A DNA stretch of 64,000 nt from Dysidea avara (Eukaryota > Porifera > Demospongiae > Dictyoceratida > Dysideidae): positions 3,902,359-3,966,358 of the forward strand of contig NC_089272.1 of the NCBI RefSeq assembly GCF_963678975.1, written 5' to 3'. A model generated the notes under the pieces. That model had not been told where the DNA came from. It did not search any database and was given only the letters and a program-made list of their open reading frames with translations. Shown here piece after piece: positions 21,960-33,184 of this stretch. The position numbers were made by a program, and so were the translations under genes. The first letter of the stretch is position 1, and every line of letters starts with the position of its first letter.

Positions 21960-22790
21960 GGTATAATCGATTTGATTTGCATTAGGTGTTTTGGAGTTTA
22001 GTCATGCAGGATCCATTTGCTTCTCTAGGTTGGACTGATTGAGAACAAGGTTAGAATTCTTTACTTCTCCATGAAGCTTGTTATTCACAAATAGTATCTT
22101 GTTTCCATGGATTTTAATCATTTTACACTCAGTTTTCTTTTGCATCAGAGCCCACCTTTCTTTCAGTAGGACCGATTCAGTAAGTCACTCTTCTAGGGTC
22201 ATATCTGGTTTGATCCATATACTATTTGTTAAGTAACTGGTTTTGGATAACAGTAGGGACACACAATGGCTCTGTTAAATCTAATTAGGATAGGTTGAGG
22301 GCATCTATAGGTTGTTTTTGATATTTGCCTAGTCGGTGTAGGTCACGGATAGATAAAGGATTTATGTTCTCATCAACTATGGTGATAATCTTAGCAACAT
22401 TACTGAGGTCAAGGCCAGAACGTTCATTCCTCGGGGTACCTTTAGGACATTTGTCAATACCATAAAGGACATTACTGAATTTATAATCTTGTTGGAGGTT
22501 GTCATGAGTGCTTGTTCTGTTTGCAGCAATAATATCAGTGACAACATTTACTGACTGGTCAGAGGTAGAAGACTAATTAGTTACATGAGACTGCAATGAA
22601 GCTATGGTTTCTGTCTCAGAAATGACCCTATGCAAACTCTCTTGATCCTAGCATAGCACCACGATGGCATTGACCACAAGCAGTTATCTAAATGTTGGTA
22701 TCAGAAATAAACAGCTGTGCCCTCGTAAGGTATTCTGGCTTCACAATTAAAATGGTTTTAACAGCATTAAGTAAAGTAACCATTGGCTGG
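21960..22790 (-). mobile_element. Non-LTR retrotransposon relic, ORF1 part
   Basis: Minus-strand reading NVLYGIDKCPKGTPRNERSG, then NVAKIITIVDENINPLSIRD and LHRLGKYQ, is characteristic of the RNA-binding ORF1 proteins of L1- and CR1-like elements. A coiled-coil-like stretch (ETETIASLQSHVTN) lies upstream and KERWALMQKK-like sequence downstream, with several stops. It points opposite to the adjacent endonuclease relic. Confidence 0.7.
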
Positions 22791-23399
22791 ACCATAGGAT
22801 AAAAGGTGTTGCCACCTAGTCAGTAGTGAGGAGAGAGAACCAACAGCACTTGCATCATCAGCAAATCAAACCTGAGAATCATCAGAGACTTCATCATGTA
22901 AATGGTGAATCAAAAGAACCACATGCCCATGGCAAGGGGGTCAACTTGTGTTGTGTCCTCAGCAGAACAAATTTCTCCCTCATCAACAACAAAAAGACAG
23001 ACTGGGGAATGGTAGGAATTCTGCAGGATAGTAGAAAATAATGGATAAAGCTTGGAAATATTGTGAAGTGCTGACACAGTTAAATGCATTTAAAGCATCG
23101 CAACAGTTGGGTGTACTATACATAATTATGAAAGATTTGCTAAAAGGAGTCTTCCACACACATCCATTTTATGACTCATAACTTAGATTGGAAAAAGCTA
23201 TTGACTTAAAATTTAGTCAGTAGTGAGTACCAACAATATGTTTAAGAGATAAGGGTTTATAATTATGTTGCTTGAATGCCAAGTTATGGTATCTCAAGTT
23301 CATGATTAATTATTACATACTTCTAGTCTAGCTAAGATAGTCATACAATTGGATGCGTGTGAAAGATGTACCGGTCACATATTTGATTTAGATGATTGT
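22791..23399. other. Non-genic, contains dispersed repeat copy 2
   Basis: Includes the second copy (23105-23260) of the repeat at 17580. The rest is unremarkable. Confidence 0.4.
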
Positions 23400-23429
23400 A
23401 CGTAGATCACAAGGAAGAGTTACTGGGTA

Positions 23430-23690
23430 TATGAGCTTGATGCCTTTTGTTTGGTTTAGCCGTTTTCCATTGGCTTTTTCATGGGTTCTCTACATATACA
23501 TATACATGTACACTAGATGGCGCAATGAGAAGAATCTTAACAGGAAACATGTTGAAGATGATGGCTTCAGTCTATATACTAGTAGTTGACATTTTGAAGA
23601 TAGTGTGGGATCATGGATTACTTCACAGAGAAAGAAGCACCAGGCTAAGTGAACTTGTAATAGTTACGATTGTACTCAAGTGGGTATAGT
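23430..23690 (+). pseudogene. Relic of the TM2-like multi-pass family
   Basis: MPFVWFSRFPLAFSW, then in another frame MMASVYILVVDILKIV and LSELVIVTIVLKW, correspond in order to the PFTGFSSFY core, the MIWIIVIVDIMKIV segment and the next hydrophobic segment of A1. It sits just upstream of block copy 4, the position expected for a type-A gene. Heavily decayed; membership is inference. Confidence 0.45.
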
Positions 23691-24107
23691 TAATGAAATA
23701 ACAAAATAATGTTAACAAAATACAAGCAAATCAATGTGACCTCGAATCACACACATGCAGCATTTACAATCACATACAACAAAAGGTAAGGGGTGACTTC
23801 TCACTTGGCAACTACTGTACTTAAATGTAAGTTCATTGTAAGTGTGGTTTATAAACAAATGTGTTTATAACAACACTTAATTGCCACTATACAGAGTTTG
23901 TAGTAGCAGTTTTGTAGGTAATAAGAAAATACCCAGTCACATTAAGTTCTATAATGTCGATATTACTGACCTGTTAATGGTAACCAAGCAACCACGCAGC
24001 AGGTAAAGCAGAACTATAAGAATCCATATAGTGTAGTGATAACTAAGCAACATACACCCAATGATAAGAGTTTCAGTATCAGTAAGAATCTCAACATTAT
24101 ACAGGTT

Positions 24108-24357
24108 TTTGCAATTGAATTCGTCGCCTTTGCAATTGAATTCGTCCCGTTTGCAATCGAATTCGTCCCGTTTGTAATTGAATTCGTCGGTATTGCAATT
24201 GAATTCGTCCCGTTTGCAATTGAATTCGTCGGTATTGCAATTGAATTCGTCCCGTTTGCAATTGAATTCGTCGGTTTTGCAATTGAATTCGTCGGTTTTG
24301 CAGTTGAATTAGTCGGTTTTGCAATAGAATTCGTCGCGTTTGCATTACAATTCGTCA
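24108..24357. repeat. 21-bp minisatellite, left arm (12 units)
   Basis: Unit TTTGCAATTGAATTCGTCNN plus one base, with a variable three-base linker that alternates CCC-G and CGG-T types. All reading frames are open because the unit is 21 bp and lacks stops, so long frames here are artefacts. Almost every unit has GAATTC. Confidence 0.95.
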
Positions 24358-24685
24358 TAAACAAAACGGCTCCAAGAAACCAACCCGTTCATTAAGAGAT
24401 GAACTATTTATGCCTTGGAGAGTTGCACTTGAGACACTAGAAGGTAATTGAAGCTGGTAGTACGCGAAGCTGAAAGCTGTCTGACAAGTTAATTAGCTTG
24501 CTCGCGAGTGACCACACCCATCGTGAATGGCGTAGTAGAGTTTGGAATGTTGCTGGAGAGGCTGTAGAGGAAGAATTATTGCCTTATAAAGAGTTGTTTA
24601 CTACTGTTGTACTTGAACAAGTTCTTGTAGCAGCTGCTACATCATGTTTTCGTGTTTGCTCCAGCTGCCATTCTTGTTACGGACG

Positions 24686-24866
24686 AATTTAACTGCAAAA
24701 GCGACGAATTCAATTGCAAAACCGACGAATTCAATTGCAAAACCGACGAATTCAATTGCAAAACCGACGAATTCAATTGCAAACGGGACGAATTCAATTG
24801 CAAAAGCGACGAACTCAATTGCAAACGGGACGAATTCAATTGCAAGGTCGCCGAATTCAATTGTAA
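24686..24866. repeat. 21-bp minisatellite, right arm (9 units, inverted)
   Basis: Unit GACGAATTCAATTGCAAANC, the complement of the left-arm unit. Read from the outer end, the order of linker types partly mirrors the left arm, suggesting inverted duplication or conversion between arms rather than independent growth. Confidence 0.95.
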
Positions 24867-25135
24867 AAACCTGTAATATTCTATGGCATCACTAGTACAT
24901 GCTATTTACTATCAATAACATGACAACTAAAATTGACAGTTTCTTATCAGCATAATATATATATGGTTATGAAATAAGAGTAACAACTTTAAGTTATTAC
25001 AATGTACATGTAAGATTGAATACTCCTAGTTAATACACTGCAAATTATCATAGTAACACACGTGACACCAGCATGCCATTTATTAAATCCATGCAGGGGA
25101 ATTTTTGTCATTCATACCTGATCAGTTACTGTCCA

Positions 25136-26453
25136 ATACCACCATAACAGATACTTTAGAACTTGACAAGTATTCAGGGGGAAAACTAGACACTGACCAA
25201 ATAGCACCTCCACAATATTGTTTAAATCTTAAGCCTTACTATTTGAGTTTATTAATTTAGGGATGAATGTTTCCAAAATAATCACAAAGGAAAGAAAGCA
25301 AAGATAAATATATAATAGCAATTGTTTTAGAGGTGCATAATACGGATGAAGTAGGCATGAAGCTGTTCTGAGTGTATATAAGATAAGTGTTGATTCTATT
25401 AATTGTTGATGTTAAATAGATGATAAGTATTGCATGTTCACTACATTTAGGTTTGGCTTCATCAAGTTTGAATGGGTTTTTTTAAATTTCAGCTTAATAC
25501 ACGTTAGGTACAAAGTCGGCTAGCATTGACTAGCACATCAAAGCAGCAGCTATGGATACTTTACAGAATCTAAGTATCGAAAGGCCTTGCTCCATTTCTA
25601 TAATAATATATAAGTCACAAACAAGATGATACATGGGATAATTTTAGCAATGCATAAACTGACAAGTATAATATACTACAACGTTAGCATAGCAGAGTCA
25701 GTCAAGAGCCACCTGGCTTATTTAAATTGTTCAAACACAGTAACGTTTAGTAGAGAACCTGAAATTTTAGAGCCCAGCATGGATGAACTCATAAATTTGT
25801 TTCATCATGAACTTGGCAGCAGATGATTTCCTGAGGAGCATTACTATACATTAGCGGAGGAGCATCAAGGTTCAATCATCTTGTATCCTGCAATCAAAAT
25901 TCAAAACACAGGAAAATCTAAATGACAATACACGGTTACACGAGTTGCGTATTGCCAATATAGTACGACACAAGCCGATCAATGATACGAAATATCACAC
26001 TTACGAGCATGTATCACCGTGGTAATTTCACCCATCGATGGAACGTGAACAGACCTTATTTGTATTTCTGTATTTAACTAGACCTATGTCATTTAGCAAA
26101 TATGCCATTTATTAATTATAATTACTTATGTAGGGATCGACGCATCGATATCAGACACTGGACGAGGAGCCTACACTACCTATAAAAGAAACCGAGCTCG
26201 GTAAGAAGACGTCCAGTCTGCTGGAGTGACACACGTGGATAGTCGCACGATGAATCTTGCGTGGGGGCCAGAACCAGCTGCATAAGTGAAACCTCCTAGG
26301 CAGTGCTGTTTCGTTACAAATCGGACAAGGCCATGGCCAGTGATTGATCTCTATTACTGTGCTTTTACTAATTGATAAAAACTTGTGATGGTTATCACGT
26401 GATCAGTTGTCACCTTATGATGATTGAAATTGTTATTGTCAGTAGCACCGCCC
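25136..26453. other. Non-genic, more GC-rich near 26.1-26.3 kb
   Basis: No supported gene. The stretch 26130-26340 is less AT-rich and ends near a SINE-like or promoter-like region, but I cannot assign it. Confidence 0.3.
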
Positions 26454-26486
26454 TAGTCTCGAACCCAGACCCTTTCGGTCTGGGTC
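26454..26486. repeat. Hairpin next to a TAGTCTCG end
   Basis: TAGTCTCGA runs directly into ACCCAGACC, CTTTC and GGTCTGGGT. TAGTCTCG is the terminus of the family at 11855, 32752 and 53818; here no matching right end follows, so this may be a truncated member. Confidence 0.4.
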
Positions 26487-26727
26487 TTCCCTTCAATTAC
26501 TTGAAGTTACTGGGTCTGATAAAAGTACATGCCAGTGTGAATTATTGAAGGTTGCCCAGCAATTCAACGATCGGCAGCAAGGTTATGTTACAAGGACTAC
26601 TCTAGATTCTCAAGTGTTTCATTAATGTTAGAAAATCTAAACTTACCTACCCTAGAAAGCAGGAGGAACAGAACCATAGTACAGATGATGTATAAAATCA
26701 CTAACAACCAGGTGTGTATTCTAAATG

Positions 26728-27427
26728 TAGGGTTTCCAACTCAAAATGAGAAGGTGCTTTCTTTTGTTGTTTCTGGAGATTTTTACACAGACTGACCTTT
26801 AAGATAAAGCAAACAAGTGCTAGTTTATTATTGGATTGCTTGCAGCATTGGGTATCAGCACATTTTTAATGCACAACATATCCTAAAAGTGGCCACGTGA
26901 CCAAAATACCATATTAATAGCTACATTGGACAGCTTATTTGAAAACTCTTTGTATTTTAAGGTGATCTAGGTTACAATTAGCACATTTTGTACCTCAACG
27001 AAGACTTCTACATTTTTTAGTGCTATAGCACATCCTGTATAGCTCTGTAATTGGATTGTTTGCCACGTGACCAGTTTTTGGATATTTACAGTTAAAACCG
27101 CATTGATATTGAAAGCAACAGACAGTTTAACAATAAACTGGTGATTGTTTGTTATCTTAAAGGTCAGTCTGTGTGAAACAAACTAGAAACAATGAAAAGA
27201 GCTAAGGAATCATGCCATTTTGCAGTGGAAATCCTATATCATAAGATTTTTGGTCACGTAACCACTTTTTGGATATTTGCATGTGGTAAAATTATGTTGA
27301 TATTGAATGCTACAAACTATTCAATAACAAATTAGCACTTTGTTTCATTTATCTTAAAGGTCAATCTGTGTGAAAATATCCAGAAACAACAAAAAGAAGC
27401 ACCTTCTTATTTTGAGTGGAAACCCTA
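26728..27427. mobile_element. 700-bp element with about 110-bp inverted repeats
   Basis: Left arm TAGGGTTTCCAACTCAAAAT...; right arm reversed TAGGGTTTCCACTCAAAATA..., similar for about 110 bp. Flanked by CTAAATG (26721-26727 and 27428-27434). The right arm is present twice: 27060-27180 and 27255-27375 are diverged direct repeats (ACGTGACCAGTTTTTGGATA, ATCTTAAAGGTCAGTCTGTG). No coding capacity. Confidence 0.85.
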
Positions 27428-27434
27428 CTAAATG

Positions 27435-28510
27435 TGTCCTATTCCACAGAAATGGCTACTCCAACCAACTAGATACCAGAATTGATAGTTTTAAATTTTC
27501 CTTTTCCCCTCTACAATCAAACTGTGGAACTCAATCCTCCCTCATATAGTCAACTCCCCCACACACGATCAGTTTTGTACCCTCTTAGATAATTATCACA
27601 ATCACACCTGTGCGTTATAATCACATTGATTTCTGCACAGCACACACAAAGAATAATAATTCATCAAATAACATAGTTCTGGCAAAGTGGTTTCCTGTTT
27701 TGACCGTACTGTAATTTAAGTCTTGTAGTCATGTTGGTGTATTTGGCAGGACTTGCCAATGGCTTTTAGCACTTACGTACTGTAAAACAATATTACTATG
27801 ACATGACTGAAGTTGAACTAATTAGCACAGGCAGGTGGATATATCAGTGCTAGTATAGCACCCCCTTGGCTAAGATTTAGGGACTGGTGAGCATCTGTAT
27901 TCTCTGTGCTCCACTTTGTAGTACTAAAAAATGTAAGGCTACTCCAAATGAGGCCCCTGTCCTCTGCCTGCATCAAGCTTCGGTACCTGAATTATTATTT
28001 CTAAATTATTGTGGTACACCGTACATGTATAAATGGAAACCTTGATGGAAACTTCTCAAGACTTGTTCTATTTTAAATAACAAAAAGCACAAGAAGCCTC
28101 ATTCTAAGGCTCACTACCTACATTATATCCTGATCCTGGTTTGATTTTATGATTGATGTTGAGGTACTCTGCAGTCACATATTATAATAACTGGTTTGGA
28201 CATCAATCTCCATACAACTTGGATGTGCAGTGAATTTGTCGAAAAAAATCTTTCAAATAGGTCAGAAATGTATCACATATATGTGTTGCTATATTGATTG
28301 ACACTGACTCAAGGTTTTGCTAATTACTCTAAATAAATAATTTTACATAAAGGCTGTATAGTAGACTACTGTCTATGTAGTTTTCATCTGCACAGAGACA
28401 ACACCTTGAACACCATGTATGCCTGTGAAAAGTAATATCATTTACACAACCATCACAGTGTTTGCGTACCTCATCTCAGTGGAAATCTAATCAAAATATT
28501 CTATGGATAC
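27435..28510. other. Non-genic
   Basis: The first part (27440-27640) carries weak minus/plus RT-like phrases but nothing I can align convincingly. The rest is plain AT-rich sequence. Confidence 0.3.
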
Positions 28511-28518
28511 GAGAGAGT

Positions 28519-28760
28519 TAGTGACACACAGTACACACACACAGAGTACACACACACACACACACACAGAGTACACACACACACACACACACAGAGTACA
28601 CACACACACACACAGAGTACACACACACAGAGAGTACACACACGCACACAGACACATGCAGTACACATGCTCAGTACACACACACACACGCACTCACACA
28701 AACACACACAGTATACACACACAGAGTACATGCACGCACGCACGCACGCACACGCACACA
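28519..28760. repeat. Compound (AC)n / AGAGTACACAC microsatellite
   Basis: About 240 bp of (CA)n broken regularly by CAGAGTA, then a (CACG)n-like end. All six frames stay open because of composition only. Confidence 0.95.
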
Positions 28761-30599
28761 TAATGCAATGCTAATAAGGTACACCATAGGACACTTATTT
28801 ATGGTCACACTTCTATTTCTAATTCATACGCATTACAGTGGGGGCTAAAGACTCTCTCCCAATTAATAATATAGAGGGGGCTAAGCCTATCCAATTAAAA
28901 TACTCTAATAGAGCTTTAGATATGCTAGTAAACTACATTTTCTAAATTTAAGAAAATCAATAGTTCCAAAATCCTTGTTGGGGCAAAGCCCCTAGGGAGA
29001 GCACATGTAGCAGCACCAGCCCCAAGGCCTTTTTGACTCACACTTCATACATACCATTATAATTTCCTGTTATTGTTGCTTGGTGTATTCAATGCTATTC
29101 ATATAGCATTTTTGATGATCCAGATGAGACGTTTCAAGACACCAAGCTACTTGTGCAGTACATTGGTGACCCTGAAAAGAATTACAAAATATGCAGAATT
29201 ATAAATATAATTGTTACAAATTACTGAATATATTGTAAACAAAACATAATTGCTTTTGAGGAACCATCATGGTCATAATGTTTTCAGACTAGCCACTGTG
29301 ACTCGCAAAGGTAACTAGTAGTAAAGAATGTTTAAACTTTGCGAATTACTGAAAATTCTACAAACCAATGAGTGCCAAGGTACTAAGTCCACTGTTTAAA
29401 CATACACCAGAACATTTATGATACAGGTGGCATTGGTTGAACTATGTAGGTTTACCATTGACACACACAGTTACTGACAGGCAAACAAGTATACTTGATT
29501 GCTGGAAGAGTGACCACTTAAAATGCATACATACGTATGGGAAATATGAGAAAATATTTTGGGACAGCCATACAAAGGTGACCAATACAAAAGGGACCAT
29601 GGACAAGCGTCGTCATCATTAGCATTAAATAGTATATACATGCACTTTTATACCCCTCAGATCAGGACACCTCACTAACAAGTCCACCTTGATAATCGGG
29701 ACACGTGTTCATTGTGCCCCCCCCCCTCCCATGTATGTGTTGAGCTGGATTCTCAAAAAGCAGAAGTGTAGTTATACCTAGGCACAATAGGCGCTGGTGC
29801 TCATGTAGTAAGTCCAGTGAAAGTGGCCATTTCAACTTCCCGGCCATAACTCATACATTCTCTTCTTTTCATATTTATCAGATAATTTCCATATAATGCC
29901 TAGCATCACATTTTGACATTTAAGCAGTTGAAGGTTGAAAGTTCCAAGGAGGGTTGTGCTAGTAAACTACTTACAGGAGCTATACTGGATAATTAAATGA
30001 TGGAAAACAGACTAAAGGCTCAGTTCTACCATTGTCTGTAATGCACGAGGAAGATAGGGTTGGAGGAGTCACAGTCACTGCTATTCATTGCTAATTGAGC
30101 TCACTGAGCTGTAGTACGTATAACGTATAAAGAGTCGTGTGATAATAATAATAAAGTGAAAAAAGAAGTTAATAGTTCCCACTGTTAGAAGTCAATCTGC
30201 TGCGATCATTTAGTTTCAGCTTGTAAATTATTCATGCAGTAATTTTAATAGTGTAGCATAATAAGCTGCATCATCAGCTAGCAGTGTAGTATAGTTAGCT
30301 AGGTATATGAGTATGCACTTTTTAACAGATTTCAAGAACTAAAGAGTCCATAGTTGAGTTTCAATAGCTTGAATGTGGGGACAATCAGACCTTGTACCTG
30401 GGCAGTTCTGAAGGCTACCGACATCAAATCAGAGATGGACTCAGTTCTGATACTTTTTTGCATTAGTGAATTTTCTGCCAACAATTGTGATCATGAGTGC
30501 ATTATGACTGGATGAACACTTTTATCAGAAAATGCCCTCACACCTTCAGATCATGGTCCTAGTTGGCAGATGGATGGGTGAATCAGTGTATTAACTTCT
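28761..30599. other. Non-genic stretch
   Basis: Contains one ACTCTAATAGAGC motif near 28900, a GGGGCAAAGCCCC hairpin near 28980 and a C9 run near 29718. Small open frames have no recognisable content. Confidence 0.3.
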
Positions 30600-30676
30600 C
30601 ACTTGGGGGATTTAAAGGTGGTCGTTATACAGAGGTGGCATTTTTAAGGAATTGGTTGCTAAGACAGGTTCCACTG
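30600..30676. mobile_element. pogo-like right end fragment
   Basis: GTGGTCGTTATACAGAGGTG, GCATTTTTAAGG and finally AGGTTCCACTG followed by TA, the reversed Tigger/pogo terminus. I cannot place the left end. Confidence 0.5.
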
Positions 30677-31521
30677 TACTTCATACAGACTATACAATAT
30701 CACTGTATTCTCTCACCTTTATTACCTTCCCAGCATTTTTGACCAGGTGTGTAAATGAATAGGGGCTATTTAACACTGCTGGGCATTTATTTTAGATAAG
30801 TTTACTGACCCAGGTAGCAAAATTTAATTGGACTCGTGAACAGCATTTATAATTGTAATGCATGTTGACCCATAGTCATGAACATAACACACTACTCATG
30901 CACTTTCATCCAAGAGTTTACAATAGAAGCTAGGCTCGTCTTTAAAGAAAAAAAAAAACATATACTACATATTAAAATAAACATACATCATCTAGATGTT
31001 TCTTGACAAAGCAGCCTAAAAAGAAACATATAAGTCCATCACACTGTACATGCACCATGACACTGACGTCCACATACAAAACTATAGACTAGGGTATTTC
31101 CGTGATACACGTGTCCATGTATGCCTCGCATGTATTAAGTATACAAGCGAGAGTTTGTAAAATTCGGAATAATGGGATAAGTGAAAATTAAATTCTAAAC
31201 CTCGTGCTGTCATTTTTACTCTATCACCCCATAGCAAGTAGTAGTGATAGTAGAATACCAGAACAGTACTCAGGGTAATCTTCAAATAAAATGTACACAA
31301 AACTATTTACTCTACAACAATCTAACTATTAAAGCTTAACAACTTTCGAATACACTTCACTACACATTCACTACAAAACCACTGTATACGTTCTTTCTGC
31401 TACACTTGCTTATACCACCTGTCACATATTAAATTTATTATAGTTGGCCTCTATATAGTGATGAAGGCTAAAAACAGCATTTAGTCTTCTCCCACTATTA
31501 GCAGCCATTTTATGTTTGTGA
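30677..31521. other. Non-genic
   Basis: AT-rich, with a short poly-A at 30949. No gene or element recognised. Confidence 0.3.
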
Positions 31522-32053
31522 TACCGTATAGCTGGTAATTTTCGAAAGGTTTTTATTTTCGGATATTTCGAAGAGGCCCTTCTCTTCGAAAATAAATTCC
31601 CATGCCCGGTTGTTCTTCGAAAATAAATTCCCACAAGTGAAAGCAATGATCCAACTTTCGCTTGTGTATTCCTCGAGTTTTGGCTCAGTACTACAAATGA
31701 TAATGGGTAAACTGTATCATCACTGTGCCAATAACCAGAAAACAGGTGATCCAGAATGGGAATTGATGCCGTCTGCTTTATAATCTATACTAGCTACGAT
31801 CGAGCATGCGAGCCAGTGAATTTATTCCACTCAAAACTCCCTCAGTCTTCTCTCCAGTGCACAGGGATGGGGGTTATTCCATATCAGTAAGTCAGTTTTT
31901 GGCAAACATTCATGATTTGTGATATGAATTTCCGTTTATTTGAAATCCATCCGGACTTCGAAATAAACACTCTTCGAAATTAAAATCCTTCGAAATTCAG
32001 ATTTTGCTCCTTGTGCGAAATTTTCTGTTTCGAAAATAACCCGCTATACGGTA
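31522..32053. mobile_element. Element with CCGTATAGC inverted ends
   Basis: Left end TACCGTATAGCTGGTAATTT then TCGAAA; right end reversed TACCGTATAGCGGGTTATTT then TCGAAA. The subterminal DNA on both sides repeats TTCGAAAATAA and TTCGAAAT, a typical array of internal binding-site-like words. No clear target duplication. Confidence 0.75.
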
Positions 32054-32742
32054 CCATTTTGTATAGACGTCATCGAGGCTGGTTGTAGTCATCTGTAGAA
32101 TGTTACTGATATTTACTTACTCTGTATGATTGTCAGACATCTCATTCTTGCTGCAATAAATGTGATGTCATAGTTTAATTACATTCTACTGTTACAACTC
32201 TGTAATGCTGCTAGAGTAACCAGACCCTTCTTATTTATGCAAGCAGCTGCTTTGATGTATGCCTACATTGGGATTCTTTCTATTTTGTTACTGACTCCAT
32301 GAGACTTTCTCTAGTGAGATAGCATTTTATAAAATGTCAACCTTCTTCCACCACCTGGTTGTCCGAAGGCACTTTACAAACAATAAGAGTTATATGTCTA
32401 TTCCTGTTTGTCATTGGAGGATGAACATGTAAGGCCACTCCAAACAAATTCTCTGTTTGTCGTCTTGGATTCAGGCATATTTGCTTGCGGGCGGGCGGGC
32501 AGTCCATTTCCATTATTTCATTAGATTTTCAAGCCATTATTTGTCTGGCATATCCAAAAAGGTTGCATAAAAGCATGCTTAAGCTTGTTCCTTCCTTTGA
32601 CTTAGACCGCGGTCGCAGATCTACCTACAGTGAGTGCCTGTGTGTCACCCCCTTGTATTTGTAGTGGCCTAATAGGCAGAGGCTGTATACCGTGCTGCAC
32701 TTATGGTACAACTATATATATATACAAACTATGGTACAACAA
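32054..32742. other. Non-genic
   Basis: A GCGGGCGGGCGGGC patch near 32488 is unusual for the neighbourhood. No gene recognised. Confidence 0.3.
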
Positions 32743-32751
32743 TACTCCACG

Positions 32752-32798
32752 TAGTCTCGTGCGCCCGATATAAAGGGTCAGTCGGGCGCACGAGACTA
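32752..32798. mobile_element. 47-bp minimal member of the TAGTCTCG family
   Basis: Perfect 17-bp inverted ends TAGTCTCGTGCGCCCGA and TCGGGCGCACGAGACTA around a 13-bp centre. Flanking 9-mers TACTCCACG (32743-32751) and TACTCCAAA (32799-32807) match at 7 of 9. It is essentially two ends with no body. Confidence 0.75.
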
Positions 32799-33184
32799 TA
32801 CTCCAAAGCACATACCAACACCGATCACCTCCAGTTTAATATACTGAACAGCCTTTTTCATTCTTTTAAATCTGTGCCACCGGCTAATTTTTACCTCCTT
32901 GTCCCTAGAGGGATAGCAGTAACTCTCATCTGATTGATGGGGTTTAATAGGAATATTTATTCGCACGTGACAGCTTAGTTGTAGTCATGGCGAGAGTCAC
33001 GGCGAGAGTCACAGCGGATGCCGTGGCAACGTATTCAGATGATTTGAGAAATTCTATGGCCATTGTAAGACACAGCGAGAAATATTATGATCATCACTCC
33101 AATCAATGGCTGATTGCAGGTATGTTCTAGTACCATATATGGATATTTATAATGATAATTATAAAAATAAAAGAGAAAACGTCT

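Larger units (their letters stand above)
24102..24873. mobile_element. Foldback element with inverted minisatellite arms
   Basis: Ends CAGGTTTTTGCAATTGAATT and, reversed, CAGGTTTTTACAATTGAATT, flanked by TA (24100-24101, 24874-24875). The left arm is 12 units of a 21-bp repeat, the right arm 9 units in inverted orientation, around a unique centre of about 320 bp. Homologous blocks at about 7690 and 20235 are the empty site (CAACATAATATATTCTATGG). The centre has an open frame (24498-24692, containing EWRSRVWNVAGEAVEEELL), unrecognised. No transposase. Confidence 0.85.
23845..25135. repeat. Segmentally duplicated intergenic block, copy 4
   Basis: 23845-24099 and 24876-25135 align with 1360-1800 and 20235-20530 (ACTTAATTGCC, ACCAAGCAACCACGCAGCAG, TCTATGGCATCACTAGTACA). 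The foldback at 24102-24873 interrupts it. No type-B gene follows. Confidence 0.7.

Noticed and set aside
23392..23589. Basic 65-codon frame at 23.4 kb as an independent gene
   Set aside because: Only part of it makes sense, as a shifted remnant of the TM2-like family; the rest is frame noise.
24097..24364. Long open frames on both strands, some reading as regular DEFNCK or AIEFV repeats
   Set aside because: They come from a stop-free 21-bp minisatellite; all frames are open and the array is a transposon arm.
28487..28763. Cys/Val- or Thr/His-rich open frames
   Set aside because: They are translations of a CA microsatellite. The same applies to frames at 34772-35078 and 58866-59138.
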